Shown in pieces: positions 37,801 to 48,800 of a stretch of DNA of 64,000 nt. Source of the stretch: Pegea sp. RAD2-039 (Eukaryota > Chordata > Thaliacea > Salpida > Salpidae). Position 1 is the first letter of the stretch. Every line of letters starts with the position of its first letter. The stretch is from the NCBI GenBank assembly GCA_034620365.1, contig JAQGEQ010000301.1:124001-188000 (forward strand), in the 5' to 3' direction. Position numbers and translations under genes: made by a program. The notes below the pieces were generated by a model. The model was not told where the DNA came from. It ran no database searches and saw only the letters and a list, made by a program, of their open reading frames with translations.

Positions 37801-40800
37801 AGTAATTTGTTGAACTGAACAACTACATCTTCAACAACTTACTAAATTTTATTAATACTTTTTTATAATTACCGAAAAATGTATCAAAAATTTGATTATT
37901 AACTTATTTAAATTCTATCTAAATTTTAAAACACAATTTTGATTATTTTGAAATCATAAAGTTTGAAAGTATACTAAAAGGTATAAAACAAAAAAAACGA
38001 TATTTTAATAAAGATTTTCTAAACATAATTGATTTATTTCTAATAAAATAGAAAAACTCATCTGTTTTCAAACTTCAAAGTTATCTTATAAGTTTCTAAA
38101 GTTTTTCAATTAATCTTAAGATAGATCAGAAACTCATATTTCATTTTAATATTTCCATTTATTCTCTTTTAAAAAAATATGTCAAAAAAAAACAGTTTTG
38201 AAAATAAAAGAAAATTTATTTGTAGAAAATTTAACCAAAAACTTCGACTGAAATTTGACTTTTTAGAAGTAAGTTTTGAAGATGTTGGCATCTTTTACAA
38301 GAATCTTCAAGTTTAAAGATATATCTGAGGTTTTAAAAGGTTTCAAACAAATTTTATGAGAAAAATTAAATTAAAAAAAGTTTTGAAGAAATTAAATTGA
38401 AATAAATTGTTGAGATTCCAAAGATTTGGAGATTCAAATTTCAAGATTGAATCTTTTAAAGAATCGATGATAATTTTGTGATCTGATGTCTTTTACACTG
38501 ATGATAGCAACTAATAAATTTTCATTTGAAGAATTATTAATTAAATTTCAACTTAAAAACAAAAATCTTCCTCAAGTTTTATCATCAAGTTTTTCAACAT
38601 ATTCCGCAAACTAAACAACTTTCTCTATTTATCGATCTTTCTCACTGACAAACGTATCTTCTGCCAAACGCTAACAGCCTTTAGTTTCATGTCTTACATA
38701 ATAAACTGAACATTAATATTTCAATGTGAAAAATCTACTTCTAAAATTAAACCAAAATTCAACAAAAAAAATTATTTAAGTCAAAAAGAAGATATGAGAT
38801 TTTTATAAAGTAGAAAAAGTTCAACAAACTATCTGTGGTGGTTTCTGATGTTTTATACAAATTATATTGCAACAATGCATCTGTTTCTGGCTTTCTAAAA
38901 ACATTTTATATTTAAAAAGGAAAAATGTTGAAAGAAAAAAAAATGATTTTCTATGTAATAAAAACTTCTGTTTAGACATTAAATCAATTCTTTTGTCAAT
39001 TCAGTCAACATGTTTCATATAATTGATTATTTGATACAACAAAGTTATTACTTCTTGTTGACCTGTGTAAGAAAATGATTTTAAAACATCAAAAAAAACT
39101 TTTTCAAATTCACAAAAATATTTTATTAATTCAAACCAAGCTCACAATTTTGAAAAATATAAAAAATTAAACTGAAATTTTATCGGAATTAAAAACAAGC
39201 TGCTAGATCAAATAAAAAAAAAACACTTCAAAAAGTTAATTAATTTCAAAAAAGAAACTAATTTATTTTCTTAAATTTTATTTTTTCAAAAATTGTTAAA
39301 ATGTTGAAACTGATCTCTTAAAAATGTCTCTGTGAAGATTTTTGCAAAAATTTCATTCTAGAGATTTAGAAAAATAGAAAAGTTAGAAATAAAAGTTCAA
39401 ATTCTTCTTCTTCATCTGAACTGAATTTTGATGAAATTTTTTCAACATGAATTTTTTCTGATGCAAAAAACAAAAAAACTTGAAATTTTAATAAATTTAT
39501 TATTTTAAAACTGAAATATTTAAATTGATTGAAATTTCTGCGAAATTTTTATTACAAATTTAGTTTTTAATTTAAGAAATTTCTATTTAAAAGCTTTGAA
39601 AGTAAAATATCTGATTTTTAAAATTCTATTTCTTTGATTTTCTAAAAATGAAAACGAAGTTAAAGAAAGTTCAAAAAATTAATAAAAAATTCATTATCAT
39701 TAAAAATTGCATTTTTTTAAAATTACTAATTTTCAAATTTTATCATTTAGAAGAAATTTGAAAACTTTAAAAAAGTTTTATTGATTTTTTAACAGATATC
39801 TAAAAGTAATTATTTAATGTTGATAAAAAATTAGTTGTTTCCAAATTTAAAAAATTTCAAATAAAATATTTTTGATTTGAAACAAATTTTTAGGAATTTT
39901 TTTGAAATTCTAAAAAAGTTTGAAAAATTCAAAGAAAAAAAATTGACAAAAAAATTTATTCAATTTTTAAAAAGTCTAATTTACAGTGAAGCTAATCTTA
40001 CAAAATATTAAAAACTTTTTGAGTCTTTCTCCTCAAAGTTAAATTTCCAGATGAATTCAATCTTTTGAAGAAATCTTAAATAACTAAAACATTTTTAAAA
40101 ATTGATTTGTTTAGTAAAGGTATCCTTCGGGAAACTAAATAAGGAAACAGCTGAAGGAAGAGACATTTGCTTCTCACAATATTTTCAAAACATATCTACC
40201 ATTACTTCTGATTTTAACAAAAGTTTTAGAAATTTTATAAAACGAAGAAATTTCTCTTCTGTTGACATTTAAACTGATTTTTCATCAGTAAAAATCGTCC
40301 AATAGGAAACCTTCAAATTATTGATACAAATAATTTCTTGAAAATTTGTTTATTTTGTAAATAAATCAGTTTCTTGTCCAATTATTCTTATTTTAAAAAT
40401 TCTTAGTTAAAAAATTTATTTTTTTTCAATCTTAAAAAGAAATTTTCAAAAATCAAATTTGTTCAACGATAAATTTTAAGTATTGAAAAGTTAGTGAAAC
40501 GTGACAACAATTTTGTAATTTGATACAATCAAATAAATCAGAAAAAGCTTTCAAAGATGATTTTTATAGCTCAAAAACGATCTTAAATTTATAAATTGTA
40601 AAAAATTCTACATTTTCAACTCAATTAAAAAGTTATCAAAAGAAAATTGATTTCAAGAAATTAGGAAATATTTTGAGAAATTGCTTAGAAATTCACTGAA
40701 AAAATTCTTTGCAGAAAAACATAAATTTCACTTTTTAAACATTCAAGACACAAATAATATTTATCAATTTATACTTTAAAAATTTTTATTAAAAAGTCCT

Positions 40801-43800
40801 GAAAAGTTATTTCATTTCTAATATATAAACCAGAAAATAAAAAGTTGAATTGATATAAAACAATAAGAAAGAATAATTTATTCATATTGTGATTGATAAT
40901 AATATTTAAACTGAATTTAGTTTAAGGAATATTTCTACTTTACAAAAGACATCTTTTCAAAACTCCAAATAAAAAATTTTTCTAAAATTTGTCAAATATT
41001 TTCTTTTTAGTGTTACCAGATAAGACTTTGACAGATTCAACTTCAATTTATTAATTAAGTTTTAATTTGCTGCTTCTTCAGATGAAGAAATTTATTGAAA
41101 ATTTATGAAATAATTTGGTTCAAATTTTCATCTAAATTGAGTTTCAACAAACTTCTTATGCAAGAACATCTTTTCATTTAGCAAAAATGATTTACATAAC
41201 ACCTCTCTAAGGTAAAACTAATTTCTTTGTTTAAAGGTTAATTTAATATGAGTGTTTTTGTAAGTCCTTTATAAAATGAATTAAAACAAATGAAGTTTTC
41301 CATGAAGTAATGGATACAGTCAATCTTAACTTTCTTAAGTTTAAACAATTTGTTAGATAATCTGTCAGTTTAAATTTAGAAATATCTTAAATAAATTCAA
41401 TTGAAAAAAATAAACTTTTACTTGTAGCTATTTACATGCTATTAAATTAGTTTAATTATTTCCATTCATTATTCATGATGATATGGTCACTGTAACCAGC
41501 TAATTCAGCTTAGCATGGTTAATTTAGAAATTATATTAAAACCCTCAAAACTAGTAGCGAAATGAATTACATAATTTTGTTCAAATTATTAGCAAGCATC
41601 TATTTCTATGAAATGATTTTAATTAAAAGTTTATCTTCAATATTTACTGAATTAATCTATTTGTGTAGAAATTGCTTTTTCCAACTATATTGGCAGAACA
41701 GATTAAACGTCAATCAATTTATTGATTATACGACAATCAATTTTGAATTGACAATTTTGACAATTAATTTTCCTTGATGTTTTCAAAACCAACATTCATT
41801 TAAATTTGAACAGAAAAATTGAATTATGTTAGCAAGAAAGCAAAAGTATTTTTAAAGCAAAGATAATTTTATAAACTTTACAAAATCTTATTACAGCTAA
41901 TTAACCATTTTGAAATTTAAAAACAAAATAATCGATAATGATAAAGAAAGTTTATTAAAATTTAGAATAAGTTCAAACATATGATGGGTTTTTTACTAAA
42001 AATAAATAATCTGGTGAACTTTCTGATCTTCAACTTTTAATAACATCTCAAAAAACAACTTCTTTTGCCAAAGATTTTCATTCACTTCTAAAACTTTAAA
42101 AGATTTGAAAGATTTGTTCATTGATCGAATTATATAAAAAGTCTTCAAATTTATGAATGAAATTCTGAATAAATATCTTTCGAAATTACTTTCTAACAAC
42201 TTTATCTAAACAAACAAATTAAAATTTTCTATTTTTTTCCAAATATTAAAAATTGATTTCTTTTCGAAACTAAAAAATAATTTTGAAAGAAAATTGAAAA
42301 AAACTTTTTTATGTTTCAAGTTATTCAAATTTTGTATATTTTGTTAAATTCAATAAATTTCTAAGATTGAAACAAAACCAAAAGACTCAAAATGATTTCG
42401 TAGCAATTTTCCTTAAGTTTAAAAGCTTTTTTTCTGATGCAAAAAAAAACATCTAATGTTTTATATAAGAAAATATTAAATAAACTGAAAACCATTTCGT
42501 GAATTCTACAATTTGATGAAATTAAATTCTTAAAAAGAAATGATAGATTATTTTATAAAAAAATCTTTTAATTTAAATGAAAAAGTTACTTTATCAGATC
42601 CTGAAGTAGATTAATACTAGAAGCAAGTTGTCACAAACTTTTACTTCAAACTGTAAACTTGCTTTAATTACAAGTTAAAATATTGATGATAAACAAAACT
42701 GAACATTTCATTAATTAATTTCAAGACTTGTTGTTTCCAGCAGATGTTTTTTGTCGTCTGATAAAATCAACTAAAAATTTATTTTCAAATTTTCAAGAAT
42801 TTTATGAAATTGTTTCAAAAAGTTTTCAATTTTCTCAAAACTTTTAATTTAAACAATTTTTCTTATAAAATCAAACAAACTGCTAAAAATGGTTTTAATT
42901 AATTATTTCTATTCTTATTTTTTGTGAAAATGATAAAAAATCTCTTTTTAAAGATTATTCTCCACAAAATTTATCGCTTAAAGCTTTTTAAGTAAATTAA
43001 AATTGAACTAAACTAAAGTAACAAGTGTGTTATAACCTCTATAAAAGTTACAAGTAGGAAAGTACGCCAACAATTTAGTAATAAGATTAAACTAGCTTAC
43101 ATAAGATGTTTAATTATTGCAATTTACTTTACAAACAATTTTGTTGACTTTTAAGCAGAAACTGAAATAGTTTTTTTTTAATCAGAATTGAATTTTAATT
43201 TATTTCAAACCAAACTTAAAAACAAATGTCTTCATAAATTTGTAATTGGATTACAAAAAGGTCTTAGACTTTCAACATTATTTATTCATCTAGTAAACAA
43301 GTAAATAAAAGTTAAGTAAGACAAGCTTTTTGTAGCTGAGTTCCATGCAGAAACTAATTTTGTGACTAGTCGAATAAATTGAATGAAATATCCATTTGTA
43401 GAAAGCTTGTCTCGGTGAAAATCGGTTCAACGGATTATGTAAACATTCAGATATTTACATTTGATATTTCCATTTGAGATTTCAAAGAATTATAATTACT
43501 TTATGGGATTTTATGTTTTAAAATTCATGTTTACATACAAGTTGATGAAAATTAAAGTTTAAAAAAACTGAACAATTATTTCTACAAATTTTTACAAATT
43601 AAGTTGAATTTTAAGGAATCTGGAAATTTCAATATTTAACTTCTTAACTTTGAAACTTTCACAAATTTTTTAATAAATATTTTTTAATAGAAACTTTTAT
43701 AGAAAATTGAAAGTTGAACATCAAAAAGAACAAAACTTCAAAAAAATTTATTTTTAAATAAAAAATTTCATAAATTCTAAAAACTTAAAATAAATGAAAA

Positions 43801-45770
43801 AATCTTTAAAAACTTCAAATGTTTTTATGAGGAAATCTACTTTTCAAATATCACTACGTTTATTCCTCTATTTTCTGAAAACTCTTCTTGCTTTAAATCG
43901 ATCAGTACTAAACCTTCAACAAATCTATAATGATATAAAATTCTTAGAAACAGCAATCATTCATCGTTCGAATTCATCGTCGAGCATATTTTCTTCAAAA
44001 GCTTCTTACACAACAATTTGGCTTTTTTCTTAACAGGCCAAATCATTTTAGATGACGTCACAAACTAATTTCTAGATTTTATCTAAATAAATTTGCTTCT
44101 AACAACTTAAATTTAATTAATAATACATTAAAAAAACTTTTTCTTATTTTAGGTAAATATTAATGAATAAAATCAATAGATTTAGATTTAAAGAACTCAA
44201 TAAAAAAGCAATTTGTTAATTTCAGAAAATTATTAAAAATTTGATGTTTCCATAAAGTTCTTAAAAACGGATTTTCAGCAAAAATACTTTTAAAATAAAC
44301 TTAAAAAAATTGCAAAAAAATAGAAAACAGTTGAACAAAAGCAATATGAACAAAAAAGTTGCTACTTTTAAGATTGTATCTGCTGATATAAAAAAGCCCT
44401 GAAAGTTTTCTAATAAAAACAAGTATTTCTTGACCTTACAGTTTACCTACAAGTCACGTGACAAACAACAGGTGCTTTCCCTGCTAACATTTTCTGTGAA
44501 GTCTAACCTAAAAACAAGATTTGATTCAATTATAGACCATTTTGTAGGTTGAAAATCACTAGTTAAGTTTGAAATATATTCTAGTTTGTTTACACTGCTT
44601 CTGCGCAAGTAGTATTGCTTTAAATTTTCAAAAAAGCACTTTCTACTGCTGGAAAATATAGAAAGAAAACAGAAAGCAATTTACTTATCTCACAAACATC
44701 TCATTTGAAGCTAAACAAAACTGAAGTAGGTTTTTTTCTCTGAAATAATCTTAATTGTCACTGAATTTATCAACTTTTAGTTTTAAACAAAATACTTTGA
44801 AATTGAAAACTTTTGACGATTAGTTTGTTGTTATGTATTTGCCTAGCAACGAACCACTTCGATCTTAAACTATTAGTCTGTGATGTACGTCATCAAAGAC
44901 GTCACTAATTTCTATCAAATAAATGATTTTTAAATCTTTTTTTTCAGCTTCATCTAGTTCTAGCTTCATTAATGAATTTTAAAATCCAACTTTTTGTTAG
45001 AAGATTTGAAGAAAACGAATTATTAGCAAAAAATAAAATCTTTTTTTTTCTGAATATTTATTTCGTGTAATTTCAGATGAAAATATTTTAATTATTAATT
45101 TTTAGCAAAAAAATTTACAACTTTTTTCCAAATTATAATTTTTTAATAATAAATTCTTGAAATTTAAAAACTTTATTTTTAAGTTTTTCAAATTAAATCG
45201 ATTCAAATTTTTTTTATAATTTTCTAAAAATTTAAAAGTTTTATTTTTTCAAACTATTTCTCAAAACTTCAATTTTCTAAAAACTGAAAATCTGATTCCA
45301 AATGAAAATGTGAAAATTTATTCATTTAAATGACACAAAAAACTCTTCAAACCAAAAAAAACACCTTCAAAAAAAGCAAAAAGTTTTCACAAAACATGAA
45401 TATCTCGGCGATTACATAAACACAACACTAGATGAAGTCCCAAGAGGCGGAAGTTTTACATAAAAGGTGTCAGAAGAAAGAAGATGTAAGATAAGGAAGA
45501 ATTTTTGTGTTAAATATTCGACTAGAGATTTTCATTAATCGATTTTTAGTGTTTCATTTTTTACTTTTTGTAAATTCAGAGTTAATATCAGAAGGAGTCA
45601 TCATGTGATCTGGAAGTAGTTTAAAGATGTGGAAAAGGTCTTTGAGATGAGAGTCAGTGGAAAAAGTCTTTGAAAACATCAATAGAATTAAACGAGAAGT
45701 TTTCTTATTTCAAATTGAAAAATGGAATAAATAGATAAGCAAAAAATGAAACAAGCCCAGATCTTTGTGT
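34811..45770. other. 11-kb AT-rich gene-poor interval
   Basis: No confident gene. A less AT-rich block at 35.64-36.24 kb contains an open minus-strand stretch (35998-36228) with no recognised similarity and a compact motif (CCGGCCCCTAAAAGTGGAGG) of unknown nature. A short 17-bp tandem repeat lies at 37104-37171. The rest is homopolymer-rich DNA. Confidence 0.55.
37104..37171. repeat. 17-bp tandem repeat, 4 copies
   Basis: Four copies of GACATGTTATGAAAGAT, nearly identical (one AAAAAT and one AAAGAA variant). ACATGT inside the unit is palindromic. Too short to say more. Confidence 0.9.
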
Positions 45771-45773
45771 AAA

Positions 45774-45836
45774 GTCCTTCAGATCCTGAGGAAGTCCTTC
45801 AGATCCGGATGAAGTCCTGTGAATCCTGGTTAATCA
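45774..45836. repeat. degenerate ~21-bp direct repeat, 3 copies
   Basis: Three imperfect copies of a unit beginning AAGTCCTTCAGATCCTGAGG lie just beyond the DNAJC1 stop codon, probably within its 3' UTR. Copies differ at several positions. Confidence 0.7.
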
Positions 45837-45854
45837 AACAACTCCTAAATCTTC

Positions 45855-48800
45855 TTAAAGATCAGCTGAAACTTTAGATTTGCGTTTTTGCAAAATCATT
45901 TCAGATAAGTAACGATAACGAGCAATACACTCTTCCTATAAAAAATCATTTTTAAGAAAAGCGATGAAAAGACTTCATCTTCACCTTGCTCTTCCCAGGA
46001 ACACAATCCGAGATCTTCTGCCATCTATCTTCTTCAACCTTCGGATATGTGATCAAAGCTTGTTCCAGTATCTTCTGTAACTTGTTGTCCCAACAATCAG
46101 CTGAAAGAAGAAGAGATAAAGATGAAGTTTCAGTTGAAATGATCACCATTAGTTGGTTTTGGATCAGAATCATTCGGATTTGATGAAGTTGTAAATGAAG
46201 TGGTGAGATTCCTTCGTTGCTTCACAAGACCTAAAAAAGATCAACAGATGATGAAGATCAACAGATGATGAAGATCAACAGATGATGAAGATCAACAGAT
46301 GATGAAGATCAACAGAAGATCAACAGAAGATGAAGATCAACAGATGATGAAGATCAACAGATGATGAAGATCAACAGAAGATGAAGATCAACAGATGATG
46401 AAGATCAACAGATGATGAAGATCAACAGAAGATGAAGATCAACAGATGATGAAGATCAACAGATGATGAAGATCAACAGAAGATGAAGATCAACAGATGA
46501 TGAAGATCAACAGATGATGAAGATCAACAGATGATGAAGATCAACAGATGATGAAGATCAACAGATGATGAATATCAACAGATGATGAAGATCAACAGAT
46601 GATGAAGATCAACAGAAGATGAAGATCAACAAAAGATGAAGATCAACAAATGATGAAGATCAACAGATGATGAAGATCAACAGAAGATGAAGATCAACAA
46701 AAGACTACTCACCAGTTTCATGTGAAGAAGAAGATTTAGTTTTCTGAATTTTTCCTGAAAATTATTTTCATTAGAAATGAAGAAATGGAATTTTTGGACT
46801 TCTACCTAGCCCTTGCTTGGCCAATTTCGCTTTTGTGGTAATAGTTGCTATCGGGTGGTCCATTTCTCTTCCTATAACTGCCCAACGGTCCAATGTACCT
46901 CCTGGATATTTGACCATCAACTCACAAAGTTGTTGTTGATCTTCATCAGTCCAAGGACGTTGACTTGACTTCTACAATCATGATGTCGTCAGCGAGAAGA
47001 CGTTGATGACGTCATCACCTTTTTACGCCGCCTAGTGTTGTATTCTTCTTCTTCTTCATCTTCATCATACATTGCTTCTAGTTCCTCGATGGATTGTGTC
47101 TTTACATCATTTTGAGATTGCCAATTGAGCATCACTTCGACTGGAGCTTCCGTCTTCGCGACTCGATTCGTCAACGACTACAAAAACATTGTCATTTATT
47201 GACAACAAAATCGCCTCTCTAGCTCCACCACGTGGTTGAAACCACCAACAGCGAGCTTCGAGACTTCTTCGAGTCTTCAGATGAAGATCAAACTGACTTC
47301 TTCATGACGTTTTCGGACGTTATCTTTTCGCGCCTGCTTCGTTTTTTCGCGTTTTTCTTTCAGCGCTTTTTGATATTCTTCTAACTCTTCTTTTTCTCTG
47401 CATCACAAAAGATGTCATCTTCATCTTTTAAAGACTTCTTCAACTACTTCTGTTTCTTCTCTTCTTTTTCGCGTTTTCGTTTTGCGATCAGTTTGGCATC
47501 TTTGTAAATCCGAGGGATCATCATACAGAGATGGAAGATGCCTCTGGGAAGAGCGATTAGAAGAAGATCACTCCATCTGGGCCACGGAGCGATTTGATTA
47601 CTAGAAAGATGTAGAAATTAGAAGACTTCGGATGTAAAAGTAGAAGACTTCGGATGTAAAAGTAGAAGATTTCGGATGTAAAAGTAGAAGACTTCAGATG
47701 TAAAAGTAGAAGATTTCGGATGTAAAAGTAGAGGACTTCGGATGTAAAAGTAGAAGACTTCGGATGTAAAAGTAGAAGACTTCGGATGTAAAAGTAGAAG
47801 ATTTCGGATGTAAAAGTAGAAGACTTCGGATGTAAAAGTAGAAGATTTCGGATGTAAAAGTAGAAGACTTCGGATGTAAAAGTAGAAGACTTCGGATGTA
47901 AAAGTAGAAGACTTCGGATGTAAAAGTAGAAGACTTCGGATGTAAAAGTAGAAGACTTCGGATGTAAAAGTAGAAGATTTCGGATGTAAAAGTAGAAGAT
48001 TTCGGATGTAAAAGTAGAAGACTTCGGATGTAAAAGTAGAAGATTTCGGATGTAAAAGTAGAAGACTTCGGATGTAAAAGTAGAAGATTTCGGATGTAAA
48101 AGTAGAAGATTTCGGATGTAAAAGTAGAAGACTTCGGATGTAAAAGTAGAAGACTTCGGATGTAAAAGTAGAAGACTTCGGATGTAAAAGTAGAAGACTT
48201 CGGATGTAAAAGTAGAAGATTTCGGATGTAAAAGTAGAAGACTTCGGATGTAAAAGTAGAAGACTTCGGATGTAAAAGTAGAAGATTTCGGATGTAAAAG
48301 TAGAAGATTTCGGATGTAAAAGTAGAAGACTTCGGATGTAAAAGTAGAAGATTTCGGATGTAAAAGTAGAAGACTTCGGATGTAAAAGTAGAAGATTTCG
48401 GATGTAAAAGTAGAAGACTTCGGATGTAAAAGTAGAAGACTTCGGATGTAAAAGTAGAAGACTTCGGATGTAAAAGTAGAAGATTTCGGATGTAAAAGTA
48501 GAAGACGGATGTAAAAGTAGAAGATTTCGGATGTAAAAGTAGAAGACTTCGGATGTAAAAGTAGAAGACTTCGGATGTAAAAGTAGAAGATTTCGGATGT
48601 AAAAGTAGAAGATTTCGGATGTAAAAGTAGAAGATTTCGGATGTAAAAGTAGAAGATTTCGGATGTAAAAGTAGAAGATTTCGGATGTAAAAGTAGAAGA
48701 CTTCGGATGTAAAAGTAGAAGATTTCGGATGTAAAAGTAGAAGATTTCGGATGTAAAAGTAGAAGACTTCGGATGTAAAAGTAGAAGATTTCGGATGTAA

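Noticed and set aside
45952-46183. Overlapping open frames on both strands at the DNAJC1 3' end
   Set aside because: Only the minus-strand SANT exon is real; its frame ends at donor AAG|GTGAAG and continues in the last exon. The others are shadows.
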